The notes under the pieces were generated by a model. The model was not told the DNA's origin, ran no database searches, and saw only the letters and a list, made by a program, of their open reading frames with translations. Shown here one piece after another: positions 1 through 11,390 of a stretch of 64,000 nt of DNA. Numbering within the stretch: position 1 is the stretch's first letter; each line of letters starts with the position of its first letter. The position numbers and the translations under genes were made by a program. This stretch comes from Hydractinia symbiolongicarpus (lineage: Eukaryota; Cnidaria; Hydrozoa; Anthoathecata; Hydractiniidae), in contig NC_079876.1 in the NCBI RefSeq assembly GCF_029227915.1, positions 22,940,001 through 23,004,000 of the forward strand, given 5' to 3'.

Positions 1-490
1 AGAGTTAAAACCTCACAAGATAGCATAGTAGGAAAAAATATATTAATTACTCTTCGACTTAAGGTGGTAATTTTTTCCCAAGCGACATTTACAAAAGAGC
101 GTTCACAGAATTCACTTTCTACAACAACACTTCAATCACAACATAGCTGAAATTCCTTTCTTAGCATCTTCGTGTGTTCTCTTGGAGAAGCGGAGGTTAT
201 TAAGCCTATAAGCAATTACATAGCATAGCTTTTAACCTATATATAATTGCCCATGCTTTGTTTTGTATTTAGGAGAGGCTATAGACGAGCTAAATCTGTT
301 TACCTAGGTGTACAACCTTGCTATTTGCGTAAATTTCGTTACATAAGACACAAAAAATGTGTGCAGAATTTAGAAAGAAGGTTAAATGGTGTAGAAATGT
401 CTAGACTTTGTCAAATTATCTGTTATTATGTTTTCTCGTTTAGAGATTTAAATGGATCTTACATGCGCCAAACTCTGATTACAAAGTCGA

Positions 491-498
491 TATAAAAG
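491..498 (+). promoter_or_regulatory. TATA box of the cysteine-rich peptide gene
   Basis: TATAAAAG lies 43 bases before the ATG at 541. Transcription would then start near 520-528, giving a leader of only about 15-20 bases. The position fits a eukaryotic core promoter for the three-exon gene that follows. No other promoter element is claimed. Confidence 0.6.
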
Positions 499-540
499 GG
501 ATTCAATTTCCGCTACGCCGCAGTAGGAAGTTCACTACAC

Positions 541-2095
541 ATGGTGATCATGAAGAAAATGCAAGGTAAGCTTGTTTTCGCTGACTAGTAAATAAATTTT
601 CCAGATTGCAATTGTAGTAGCATTTCGAGTGGAAAAGTGAGTGTTGCGGGTGGCATGTTAAATTGTCGTTTTAATTTTGAAGCAGAAAATAGGATCGTAG
701 GCATCTAAAATAAAAATGTGCTTGAAAAAAATGTGTATCAAAATGTAGCACACTGAGATTCCAGGAATCCCTTTTTAGAAGGCTTTCTTTATGTTTTCGA
801 AAAAAGGCTATTTTCAAGTTACAATCCCTCAATTCCTTTCTTTTTATTAGGAGCTATCGTTTTACTTTCAATATTTATGTGCATGCAGAGGTACACATGT
901 TCTTACGGACTGGTAAGCCTTTTATTTTTTCTATCTATCTAAATAGCAGCAAGGTTGAAAGAGACCTCCTTTGCAAAGCTATATCTGGCATTAATTTCTC
1001 AAATCTCATCCACAGGTCAAGATAAAGAAACTACGAACCCTTTAATCCGTATGTGCACTTAAAGACACTTCCCTATCAGTCATTGTTGTTGGATATGGCC
1101 GTCCAGTCCCTTTATTATCTTAAGAACTTAATTTGCACGAGGCAAAATTCTGTTCCATCTAAATCCTTTCAAAATCGTCAATTAAATTTGCTTTTACAAT
1201 CTCGTACTTTCTTTCGCACACACTGTAATAGTTTAATTTCCTTCGTCACTGACAATGTTTCTTAGTTTAATAGCATTCACATTATTGTAACGGAGGAAAC
1301 GCATTATGCCTAATTACCTATACTACATTGTTACATTTTCATAAGACCTGGTTTTCATTGTCTATACTTTTGAGAAAGGCATCCACCATTTGGAAAAATA
1401 CTATTCTGTCAGATAATTACAAAAACACCTGGCTACCTAGAAATATAATTTTCAACTTTTTGTCATTTGTCGTGGTAAAACATTGTTAATCCTTTCAAGA
1501 TGTAATGTCCACTGGAGTTGTCGTGACAAATAAAAAAATAATACATAATCTCGTTTGAAGGATTGGATTGAGCTTGTGATAATTTCTCAAAATATTAGGA
1601 TAAAGTTTGCAAACACGTCTTTAGTTGAAAATCTTTAGTTGAAGTTGGCAAAGGGTTTTTTTATACGATTTAGCCAGCTTGTGGGAAAATTGAATTATAT
1701 GTTTTATGTTGTTTTTAAATTTTTTCGCAAAAATAAAAGAAAAATAGAAAATTAAATTAGAAAGACGTTAAAATTTCAGTCGCTTTTGATAGTTGCAATA
1801 CAGGTTCCTCTTCCAATGCGAGAAATCGTTGCTTTTAATCTTTGGCCAAGTCTATCGAAGAACAATAATGTGATACGTCTTTTTAAGTTGCAAACATAAT
1901 AACTCATATAATAATTTAATTACTGTTTAGGTTTGTCCTGCAATTTCCGAGTGTTCTTCATTTCTCACTTGTGACTGCACAACTCAAAATTGTTCACCAT
2001 ACTGTCCCTGCACTATCGCGAATGGTGGGTGCATATGTAAATTCAATGCGTATGAAGATAAATACAGATGTGCCCCATTAATGTGGCTTGAATAA
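541..2095 (+). CDS. small secreted cysteine-rich peptide, three exons
   Basis: The gene is assembled from splice signals. Exon 1 is 541-565 (ATG, donor G|GTAAGC, phase 1). Exon 2 is 851-912 (acceptor TTATTAG, donor CTG|GTAAGC, phase 0). Exon 3 is 1931-2095 (acceptor GTTTAG, stop TAA). Phases agree at both introns and the frame is open throughout, giving 83 residues. Residues 1-9 are polar with two lysines, and residues 10-20 are strongly hydrophobic (AIVLLSIFMCM), so a signal peptide is likely. Exon 3 encodes 54 residues with ten cysteines, including C-x-C pairs, in a CX5CX5CXCX4CX3CXCX6CXCX10C spacing. An eleventh cysteine lies near the end of the signal region. A secreted disulfide-rich peptide is the natural reading. 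I do not recognise the family; venom, antimicrobial or adhesive roles are all possible. A TATA box stands before it and a polyadenylation signal overlaps its stop. Confidence 0.72.
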
Positions 2096-2096
2096 A
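2091..2096 (+). promoter_or_regulatory. polyadenylation signal overlapping the stop codon
   Basis: AATAAA at 2091-2096 contains the TAA stop (2093-2095) of the cysteine-rich peptide gene. The 3' untranslated region would be very short. This supports 1931-2095 as a true last exon. Confidence 0.55.
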
Positions 2097-2099
2097 GTT

Positions 2100-3890
2100 G
2101 CTGTTTGAAAGACACTTGTTGATTTGGTTGCAGATCTTATTATCCAATAAGTGCAGTTATTTTTAAAAGCTAATTTTCTCAAGGTATTGATATTCATAAG
2201 TATAGGGTGATTTGATTTTAGTTCTCCGTTACCAAATTGAATCATATATCTGTTTGTATTTTTTAAAGCCTTCTTAATTCACGCCTTTATAAAAGATGAA
2301 GAATTTCGGAAACAGTTGATAATTTGATGTTTTTTTTATTACTGTTCCTATTATATGCTTTTGTTCACGTAAATTTGAAATAGATACTGTGTAATATTTT
2401 TCATTAACATATATTTTTTTCGATATTTTTACTTTTCTTGATGGTGTTTCATAGTTTCTGTTTGCTTCGGTGGAACAAGTAATTTTTTTGAATAAATTTA
2501 AGTAAATTTGTCTGAAGAATTCATAATTAACTAGCAAATTTCCTCAAATAAGCGCCAAGAGACTTACTTAATTTTAAAATGTTGGCTCCTAGTCCTTAGT
2601 CGAGAGTTAAGGGGAGAGTGGGTTTTAGAATAGTGAAATCTGAGGCAGTGATTGGTGGGCGAATTACTCCTTCCCCTCGCATAAAGAGGATTTTATTCTT
2701 TTTGGAGAAATAATTTGATGTGGGCCACTCAATTGAGGAAGTATGGTAGGCAATCATCTTTATGTATCTTGTTTTAAAGATATTATCTTATACATTTATG
2801 TGAAGTTGTTGTTTATTAAATTACGCCCCGAAGGCAAATGATTTTATTACAATAAGCTGCTGTCATGGTAAGACCCTTTATTTCGTTCCAATTGTTGACT
2901 ATGCAGCATATCAGAAAATTAGGACGCTATACCCTTGGTCATACTCCACACCTGTTATCCGAACTTTGTTCTATGGACACATTGATGTTGAAACTTTAAA
3001 CAGGATATTGAATAGAAAAATACTGAACGAAAAACTGATAAAAATCTCTTAAAACACAAATAAATATAACGAACATTTAATAACAATAAATGAGCTATAC
3101 AATAACCATGAAAACACTCGACATTTCGCAACAATACAAGACAAAAAAATACTTTGTTCTTAGGCGATGATGACGGGCCATAAATTTAACAAACTCTTAC
3201 ACTTTCGTATGGCACCCTGCTGAAGCACTTTGGGGATGGTGCGAAGAACTTGGTACTAAGAATCATGTAGTTTGATTCAATCAATAGTCTTATCATGTAA
3301 GAATTATTGTTTTCCTTATATCCAGCTATGCTACCTTTTGCTAAACTGACTGCTGTCGTCTAGCCATATAGAATTACTAAAAATTGGTAAGTTTAACGTT
3401 TGAGTAGCTAATGGTTTGCCAACTGGACTCAACACTTGAATTGTAGCTAGGAGTGCGATTTCTAAAGCTTTACTTCACTGGTTACCATCTATCTCTATAA
3501 TAATACGCCAGTTCTCTCTGTCCGTAACTGTTAGAAAGACGATATTTTTTACCACTTGAATGCGCGAGTTTTTCGAGTTTTTTTGTTTTGTTTATATTTG
3601 TCTCGCAACCGTTAGAGACCACGTGATAGAAAATAAGCAATATGATTCGCTCAAATACGTACTTTCGAACGGGACGGCATTCGAATAGAAAGTTCCTTTG
3701 GCGTAAAACAAACAAACATAAAGAATTCTCGACAAAGTTCTCGACAAGAGGCGAACTAAAGAAGTGGAAAAAAATTTTCTCATTTTTGAAGATCCCTTAG
3801 TCATAAAAAAGTGGAGATATTAAAAGCAAGAAAAGTCAAAGTTAAAAAGTGGAGTGGATTAAAAAGTCCTATAATTTGGAACAGGGTTAA
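2100..3890. other. no gene recognised
   Basis: AT-rich sequence with only short reading frames that lack known domains. An 18-base motif at 3496-3513 (TATAATAATACGCCAGTT) recurs at 39,661 and 40,393 and marks a dispersed repeat. Nothing else is supported. Confidence 0.5.
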
Positions 3891-3942
3891 CATCGACATA
3901 TAAAAATCAACAACAAAGGAACGGTCCCTGCGTCTTTAAAAA

Positions 3943-3973
3943 ATGGCAGAAAGTGATTCAGAGAAAGAAAACT
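3943..3973 (+). CDS. possible first coding exon, partial
   Basis: A TATAAAA box at 3899-3905 is followed by an ATG at 3943 and ten acidic/polar codons (MAESDSEKEN), ending in a strong donor CT|GTAAGT at 3974. This looks like a short first exon. I could not find a convincing second exon downstream, so the gene, if real, continues unseen or is dead. The chance of coincidence is considerable. Confidence 0.25.
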
Positions 3974-4229
3974 GTAAGTAAAGAAGTAGAAGTATAGAAA
4001 AAATAAAGTTGAAAGCCACAAGAAGTTACTTCGGAAGTGAAGAGTGGAGCTAGAAGAAGTAAAGTAAAGTATGTTTCTATGTCGCTAGAGCTCCGTGTCA
4101 GGCAGACTCGCATTTGCGAGAAAAAAAATCACTTGAAAGCTTCAAATTCTTTATATTTTATATTTTACCGCTTTTTTTATAAAAAAGCTAACATATTCTT
4201 TTACACTCTTTTGCATAATTAATGTATCC

Positions 4230-5737
4230 CCTGGTGCGTAACTAATGTATTTTTCCTAAAATTCAAAATTCTACATAAAGCTGTTAGCTGACTATCAAAC
4301 AAATGTGCTAGCGAAACTTTTTATTTTGTTGAACTTACTGCAAATGTCATAATTTTTATATTGCTATTGTTTCTCTTTATATGATGTGTTTTACTAAGCA
4401 TAAAAATAGCTAGCTGGCTATATGCGTCATCTCAGTTAATTATATTTAACTGGATATCTGTCTTATCTAATGTTACCTTCAAGCTACATAGCTAAACCTA
4501 GCTAACTAACTGATGATTAATGTTGTTATTCGCCTTTTAGCTATTTTTATCCACCTTAGTAGTTAAACTTGGGGATTTTATTTGAGCGCGAATTATGATG
4601 TAACAAGCCACAAAATCTTTCAAAAACTATAAGTGTGTGCGTTAATTGGAGTAAGTTTTATTGTTTTGTTGTTGACATCCTGTTAAACTTTTGTGAGCCT
4701 GCTGGTAAATTACTAGGTCATATATTTTTACAAGGGTGGTGGTTGATAATTTTACAAAGGTTGTTGACATTTTGGGGGAAATTTACCTGGGTTTTTTATA
4801 TTTGTGGTTAAAATATCTCAACAGAGAATAATATGGTTGCCGTTTATATTGTTTGTGTTGCAAACTGTTGTTTTTAAATGCTGTGTAAACTTTTGTGGAA
4901 AAAGACCACATTCAAAATACTGAAGGAACAAATTTTTGTACAATTAGACTGAGCTGTTGTGTAAGTTAATTTTTTTGTATTTTGTTTTATAAACTTTTCT
5001 TAAACTTTAAACTAACTGTAAGTAATGTCTTGTTTTGCTGGAAGTCCACGGTTTCACGTTTTTGTTTTTGTTAAGAATTTCACAAAATTTTGCGGGAATA
5101 AATATTTGATGATGATAAAAAATTACTAAATGTTCAGACTGAAACTGTTTAACTGTTGTGAGGGAGGACCATATGCAAGTATATATACTAAAAATAAGAA
5201 TTTGATATTCTACACTTTCCAAGTTGTATTTTTGTACGCACTGAAATGACTGCTTTTTCTGAGTTGAATTTCATGGGTTTCATATCCTTTTTGTGGAAGA
5301 TTTTATGGGTGAAGACAATATAGAACATGCCAATTGAACTGATTTTTGTTCAATTTGATTTGCTCCTCAGAAAAACCTTTGTGTTCTACATTTATTGTAA
5401 ACTTTTGTGAGGAAGGACCATATATATATACAATGTTTTTAAAAAAATTATTTTTGTTGATTTTAAATTTACTCCTTGCTCATTGCTTTTTCGACATTTC
5501 AGTTTAAGGATACGATAGACCCTTTTGACACATGCTCAGTATATTCAAAATATCTCCTAAACATTTTTATATATTATAAAACATTGATAATATTGTATTG
5601 ATAAATCTGAAACATGGCCTCTAAACGTACAAATAAAAACGACAATAATAGAAAAATAAGTATTAAATAAGCAGTATGTAAAAGAAAAAGTATAATAGTA
5701 TAACTTCACAGTATTTAAGAAAAAGCAGAATAATTTA
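4230..5737. repeat. diverged repeats, no gene recognised
   Basis: A motif of the type TGTAAACTTTTGTGAGG followed by GACCATAT recurs in diverged form near 4680, 4885, 5150 and 5400, suggesting an old repeat of about 250 bp. No coding sequence is recognised. Confidence 0.35.
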
Positions 5738-7394
5738 CAGGGGCGGATCCAACATTTTTAACATGTCAGTCATAATTTTTCGAAGCAAAAAAAGCTCAGC
5801 ATTTTGCTGCCCCCAAAACAGCTGGGGGTCATGGGGGGCACTGTAAGCCCCCCATGGCGGGTCCGGGGGCCCCGGAAACTTTCGCTATTTTAAGCCTCTA
5901 CGCATTAAAAAAGGCCTAAGTAATGTCCAAATTATTAGCTTTGTTAGAGCCGTTTTTTGCTCTAAAGTTTTGAATGGACAAGAAAATAACAAACCATCCT
6001 TTAAAGGGTTTCAAAAAAGTGTATGAAAATTAAAAATAACAGTTTAAATTCAAATATTTTCAGACTGTTTCGCCTAATATCAGGGCTCGTCAACATCTAG
6101 GTCTAGGAAATGCCTAATAACGTAATGTTAGCTATTCCAGACATGGACAGTCCGCTATATGCTAAAGTAGGCTTAACTAGGGGAAGCTGAATTGTTTTAA
6201 CCAGAATTACAAAAATAGATGGCTTTAAAATTATCATCACATCCTTCATCAACACCTTGCAGACAAAACAGAATATGAGCTTGAGCATAAGTATTTTTAG
6301 CATTTAATAATGTAAATACAGGTTCAACTTTGCACTTTGGACCACAGTTACGAAAATAAGAAAATAGGTTTTTAGTTTTTGATGTATCTGTACAGTCTGG
6401 AGGAACAGCATAATTTTTCTTACCACTGGGAAATTAAAGTAATTGGCGAAAGGTGGCAAAAATTTTCTGTGTTCAGAGTACTTACCATGCTATCGCAACT
6501 AGTCTACCAAAACAAACTAAACCAAGCCTGATAGTACAAGTAAAAACAGCTTCATTCCCCACAAATTCTATTGTGTTACACCAGTTTAATTGTACAAAGT
6601 GTCATCATCATATGTAAGATGGAATACATATATGACTTACCTTGATGTTCTTCTTAGCAAGAAAGTAAAACAGAATTCTTACTATATATATACCTCAGGG
6701 TAAAAGAAAAAGCCTAATGATGGAATGTTGCAGCACGTCAACCAGTGTATTGTCACCAGCATGTAGCTAGGATAATTAAGTAAATTGTCAAAACTAACTT
6801 CTGCATTATACAACATGTTGGATGTAGCACTACAGAATAAAACATATATGCACCTTTTTGGTTGGTCACTGCCTATTCTGCAAAATGCGTTTGCTCAAAT
6901 ATTATTCAATTCAATAACATAATAAATAAGGGACAAACAAAAATTTTATCACTTAAACCGTAGTCGTAATCATGATTAAGCTTTTATACGTCCCGGTACT
7001 TTACAATTTCTTTCGACTGGTTAAAAAATTTGGGATTAAATTAGTTTTATCAATTCCTATTTGACTTATTTCAATCAAAAAAATTGCTTTTAATGGTTTT
7101 TGTACTTGTATCCGTGTTAAAACAGATATGCTGTAAAAAATGCCTCATCGGCGTCCCCGAAAATTCCTAAATTGAAAAACGTAAGAACTACAATGATAGG
7201 TCAATGTATATTGGGCTCTCTTTCATCGATCTGGTCTAAAACCATACCACATCAAGTTTTAAGCCATTGTTTTAATTTTTGCACAAGTTATTGGACTTTT
7301 ACCAATAGCAGAAAGTGTGCTTCTTTATACTACCCACATTAAATTGCCACTTTGACTAATTGGTTAGGAATAACGTACACTGGATCCGCCCCTG
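5738..7394. mobile_element. non-autonomous hAT-like DNA transposon
   Basis: The segment starts CAGGGGCGGATCCA and ends with its exact inverse TGGATCCGCCCCTG, 14 bp inverted termini typical of hAT elements. It is flanked by a direct repeat ATTTA (5733-5737 and 7395-7399), five bases, as in hAT5-type elements. G/C-rich subterminal tracts follow the left end (about 5810-5880). No transposase is seen in the 1657-bp body, so it depends on a partner. Similar subterminal sequence recurs near 40,620. Confidence 0.7.
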
Positions 7395-7661
7395 ATTTAT
7401 AGGTTGCTAATAATAGTGTGCATGGTGAATTATATTTCTAATACTTTAAAGTCTTTAATTTTAGTACAAAGTGTGGGTGTTTAAAATTAAATTAAATTCG
7501 TGACTCATATTCGTGGCAAGATCAAAGATATAAAGAAATACATTTTCCCTGTTTTATCCCACCAAAATACAACTTTTATAAAATATTTTTTCTAAAACTT
7601 ACTGGAAACTTAGCATAGAAGTTACATCCGTGAAAAAAAAATTTGAAAAATTTAACCATAA

Positions 7662-8383
7662 AGGCCGGTTTCCATACAGCTACATTTTGCGCCCAGTCGT
7701 AAAATGCGCCGCGACTTTTATAACATATACCGAACCATTTCCATTTAGCGATTTTTGCTCACGTGTTTTTTGCAAAACATGGATGATGTAAACAGACGAT
7801 ATTTGTTGCTGCAAAATTTGAGAGTAGTCATAGCTATATTTTTATGGCGTAGATATAAACAACGTTGAAAATACGTAAGAAAAACATGTGGATGAGACGA
7901 CTTTCCATAGAAAGAAGAATCAAAGGACTATACAACGTTTTGCTTATGGATTTAATGTCGTCAGATCACGAGTAGTCTTTATAAGTTTGTTTACAATGTT
8001 GTTTCTTTGTGCCTCCACAGACTCATTAATGTTATTTTGTTTTTCATCTACTTCACTTGATTGATATATATTCTGATTCTCTACATTCATTTGGCTTTAA
8101 CAAAAATTTAACACAGAAACGAGATGTTGCTACCCATATTGAAATGATCTAATTAAAAAATTCTTTCGTAATTCAAGTAGATTGCTACCTTTTGATTGGC
8201 TGTTAAGCTGAAGCGCAAAATGTAGCTCGCAAAAAGTAGACTCTGTTCAACTTTTTTAAATCGCCCCAGCGCATGCAAAAGCGCGAGGTCAGCGGCATTA
8301 TTCTGATAATGCGCATGCGTAGATCAAAAGTCACGGCGCTTTGTACGACTGGGCGCAAAATGCAGTTGTATGGAAAGCGGCCT
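7662..8383. mobile_element. PIF/Harbinger-like MITE
   Basis: Long imperfect inverted repeats of about 57 bp bound this 722-bp element. Both ends read AGGCCGSTTTCCATAC inward and share TTTTGCGCCCAGTCGTA. It is flanked by TAA on both sides (7659-7661 and 8384-8386), as expected of the PIF/Harbinger superfamily. It has no coding capacity. Superfamily is inferred from the 3-bp target duplication only. Confidence 0.65.
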
Positions 8384-8443
8384 TAAGAGGCTGGTTACAC
8401 GTACCCGAAGTGAAAGTTAAACCGAAGTGAAAGTTCAACCTGG

Positions 8444-8572
8444 TGTAACTGTAAACAATTACTCCCCGAAAAAAATTACTCCAGGAAATTACTCCCCGGA
8501 AATTATTACTCCTGGAGTGGTAATTTTCCAGGAAATTATTACTCCAACTCGGAAATTATTACTCCCTTGAAA
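8444..8572. repeat. short tandem repeat, GGAAATTATTACTCC type
   Basis: Variants of GGAAATTATTACTCC, some with CCAGG spacers, recur about six times. It is a degenerate simple tandem array with no gene. Confidence 0.5.
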
Positions 8573-8986
8573 TCTATGACGTTATTTGTAAAACTCACCT
8601 TTGTATATATTAGTTCCACAACGAACCGTGGAGCGTTGTTTATATTTTTACGAAATACGCTTTTATGAGTTAGTTGTATTTTAGTTGTAGTTGTACGCAG
8701 TCTTTTATCGAGATAAGTATACACTGTTCGTTACATGAGATAATTCTACGTCATTATTACTACATATATATACATACAATCCTCTAAGAGATCGGCCCCA
8801 ACATTGGTCCACAGAGCCGGATATCAACAAAAATGAGAGTAAAATATATAGTTGAAAAAACGTATTGTGCTTTATTGTAATAATGGCTGATAAATTAAAA
8901 AATTAAAAAAGAAAATTGTAATGAGAGATGCTATTATTACTGGTGTTAAAAGTATGATACGAGACGTGAATTATATTTATGACAAT

Positions 8987-9200
8987 CAGGGGCGGATTAG
9001 GGTATGGTGTGCTGGTGTAAATACACCAGCAAAAATTCAGCTCAAAAATTTAGGTGTATCTCTGTGAGCCTTTTGCTCTTTGATTCTTACGCCCATTATT
9101 AAAATGAACTAGAATAACGGCCGCCCAACGCCCATCGCCGCGCATAGAACTGATTTTTGGGGCCCGACCACCCCCCCGCTGTTTGGGTTTTGTGGTCCTG
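8987..9200 (+). mobile_element. isolated hAT-type left terminus
   Basis: CAGGGGCGGATTAGG at 8987 matches the terminal motif of the 5738-7394 element and is followed by similar C/G-rich subterminal sequence. I found no matching right end, so this is probably a truncated copy. Confidence 0.45.
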
Positions 9201-10017
9201 TTTTTGTGTCAATTTAGCCGCATGCAGCTGTTTCATCCTGCGAAATATTGAATATCCTGATCGGCACCGGCTTCACTATTTACAGCAGTTCAACTGGTGT
9301 AAGCTGCGCATTCTTCTGGGCAATATTTAGCCTGGTGTATTTCTCTGGTGTAGCCAACTGGTGTAAAATTAAAATTATACGGCATGACGATCCAGGACAC
9401 ATAATCAGGTGAGTGATCTGCGAACTTTCTTTTACGACCGCTGTGAAACAGATCAGTTTTTTACTTGATTTATGTCTTGAAGAATATTGAAGTGGTGAAT
9501 TCGATATCAGATAAACAACTGAAGTTAATCGAAGATTTGAGGCGATATGTAAAGCACCATATTTTGACATGTATTGGGGAAGTATCAGATTTAGATACAA
9601 GGGTTGGGAAGAAAGTTGAACTGAATCACACAGACACTAGCTACTGAATGCTCACTTGGCAAAATTTCCTACAGAGTCTATTTGTTGATGATTAAGCAGG
9701 TAAGAAATTTTATTTGTTTACTTGTGTATTTTTTAATATAAATTTTAAATACAGAAATAGTTACTAGCTGCCTAGCTACTCACATGATAAGTTCAAATAC
9801 CAGCAAGCAAAGTTTTCAGCAGAACTTTTATAAACAGTGTGTTTTGTTTATATTTGAACTTTTATCCTCAATAAATACATCTAATCAATAATATATATAT
9901 AAACTTAGTTATTATAGTTTATTTGTTTGCTTTATATTTTTATTTTAACATTTTGTTTTTGCAGAAAGCTTTGTAGCTAACTATCGTCTATAAATAATAA
10001 TTATTTTTTTTATTTAG
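9201..10017. other. no confident gene
   Basis: The stretch 9250-9370 holds several ACTGGTGTA repeats. A short open frame at 9465-9646 could be an exon upstream of the OTU-like relic, but I recognise no domain in it. The rest is AT-rich filler. Confidence 0.3.
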
Positions 10018-10580
10018 ATCTACCGAAAACGGCAATTGTTTATAAAATTCTGTTTCCATATTAATTGTTGGAAATGAGAGCCTTTGTTATCTACTTCAAG
10101 CTGCTGTTCTGATTGAGCTGCGTTTACATTTAAACTTCTATGCTTCACAAAATGTTAACAATAAGATTGTGGAGAACTTTCCTCGTAATGAAAGAGAACT
10201 TTTTGCGTAAATATTTCCTCATGATGTTGCTGATGAATTTACAGGAAATAAAAACGTAGATAGGAAGTCATGTGTCATCAAGAAAGCCATTTATAATCCT
10301 AAAAATACAAGATTCTGATCTTTAATGAATATCCTTGCTCTTGCCATAGTTATTGGGAAAATTATTAAAACCATATACCCTCATGATATAGGTGACATCC
10401 ATGGAAGTTTTAATAATGATTACCTCAAGAACAAGTACAGAATATACGAGCGAATGTATAACCATTATGGGTGAGGTTAGAAAATGCAATTTGGGTTATT
10501 TAAGCCAAATAACTTTGTATATACCTCCAACCACCATGAAAAAAGACAAAACGTTTAAGGTTACTGTAAAGGAAAAAACT
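10018..10580 (+). pseudogene. OTU-like (vertnin-type) domain relic
   Basis: After a good acceptor (TTTTATTTAG) the frame reads ENGNCL, a stop, then NSVSILIVGNESL, the catalytic-cysteine motif of OTU-like proteases of the type seen in vertnin-like cnidarian proteins. It continues as LLQAAVLIELRLHLNFYASQ. TAA interrupts the motif at about 10,045, a further TAA lies near 10,207 and a TGA near 10,317. The remaining part (IYPHDIGDI) is still recognisable. The Polinton begins a few bases beyond it, so it may have inserted at the edge of this dead gene. Confidence 0.5.
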
Positions 10581-10586
10581 TACTTG

Positions 10587-10830
10587 AGCTAGAGTAGCAC
10601 CCCCGTATAAACAGGTTTTAGGTTTTCGACGGTCAAAGCCCTATTAAAAAACGCTGCTTTTAGACCCCCTAAAACAGCTGTGACAGATTTCATCATTCCT
10701 CAAATGAGAAAACAAGTCACGTGATATTCAACAAAACTGCTGATATCATGACGGCACTCGACAAAAACTGCTGACATCAACAAATCTGTTTGAGTAGGGA
10801 AATTCCCTACTCAAAATGCGACCGTTGTTA
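10587..10830 (+). repeat. left terminal inverted repeat of the Polinton
   Basis: It begins AGCTAGAGTAGCACCC and is near-identical for about 90 bases to the inverse of the right end. Similarity then continues with gaps through CTCAAATGAG-type motifs to GAGTAGGGAAATTCCCTAC (10,793-10,812). Confidence 0.88.
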
Positions 10831-10918
10831 GTTGAAGTCTGAATGTACGTATAATAAATGTTAAACAAGACACCGCAAGATTGGTACACACTTTTTATAC
10901 TTTTAACGTTTTTTTGTA

Positions 10919-11101
10919 GGTGTGGGAGCTGTCCTAGCCCTCGCCTCTACCGCGCTTGTGATAGTTGCCCTAGCCCTCACCTCTTTCGCACTTGTGATGA
11001 AAAGTGAGAAAGAAGAAGAGTGCGAAATTGATATTAACGCTCTATTAGAGAGAATTAAAGAACTAGAAGAAACAAATGGACAAACTGCGACAAGAAGCTA
11101 A
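10919..11101 (+). CDS. small membrane protein, N-terminus uncertain
   Basis: The open frame encodes a hydrophobic run rich in A, L and V (about 24 residues, one membrane helix) followed by a short charged helix with a coiled-coil look (LLERIKELEE). No ATG opens the frame. The start may lie in a lost upstream part, or after a splice at the TTTTTTTGTAG preceding 10,919. Its end overlaps the next gene, whose ATG is at 11,076. Function unknown. Confidence 0.4.
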   Translation, partial: GVGAVLALASTALVIVALALTSFALVMKSEKEEECEIDINALLERIKELEETNGQTATRS

Positions 11102-11348
11102 AACCTTAGGTCTTAAAGGGTACTCTACGTTGAAGCGAATAGACCTTGTTGAAGCCATATGCAAAGTCAAGTATAAGGATGCGTCGACACAAACGGACGG
11201 ACCGTACTGCGAGCCTTCTGCTAAAATTGCATGGGAGAAAAATCTTGAACAATATTTGAGGGATCTCGCTAAAAAACAGCGACGTGTCGTACATGATAGC
11301 GACTTGCTCATAGATCAAGTTACGGGAGAAGTGATCGAAATTGTCTAG
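11076..11348 (+). CDS. small SAP-like protein of the Polinton
   Basis: A 90-residue protein starting at ATG 11,076. Residues 2-26 (LRQEAKTLGLKGYSTLKRID) have the helix-turn-helix pattern of SAP or Rho-N-type nucleic-acid-binding motifs. The C-terminal half is charged. It ends tail to tail with the gene at 11,391, with a hairpin between. A DNA- or RNA-binding role is inferred from the motif alone. Confidence 0.5.
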   Translation: MDKLRQEAKTLGLKGYSTLKRIDLVEAICKVKYKDASTQTDGPYCEPSAKIAWEKNLEQYLRDLAKKQRRVVHDSDLLIDQVTGEVIEIV

Positions 11349-11370
11349 TATGTTGACCAACATATTAGAC
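11343..11370. terminator. hairpin between convergent genes
   Basis: Arms 11,343-11,355 and 11,358-11,370 pair at 12 of 13 positions with a 2-base loop. It sits between the 3' ends of the genes ending at 11,348 (+) and 11,391 (-). Confidence 0.45.
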
Positions 11371-11390
11371 TCTGTAAGCGGGTGGAGACT

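Noticed and set aside
247-495. 82-codon plus-strand frame before the cysteine-rich gene
   Set aside because: It starts with TTG, shows no domain and ends next to the TATA box; probably chance.
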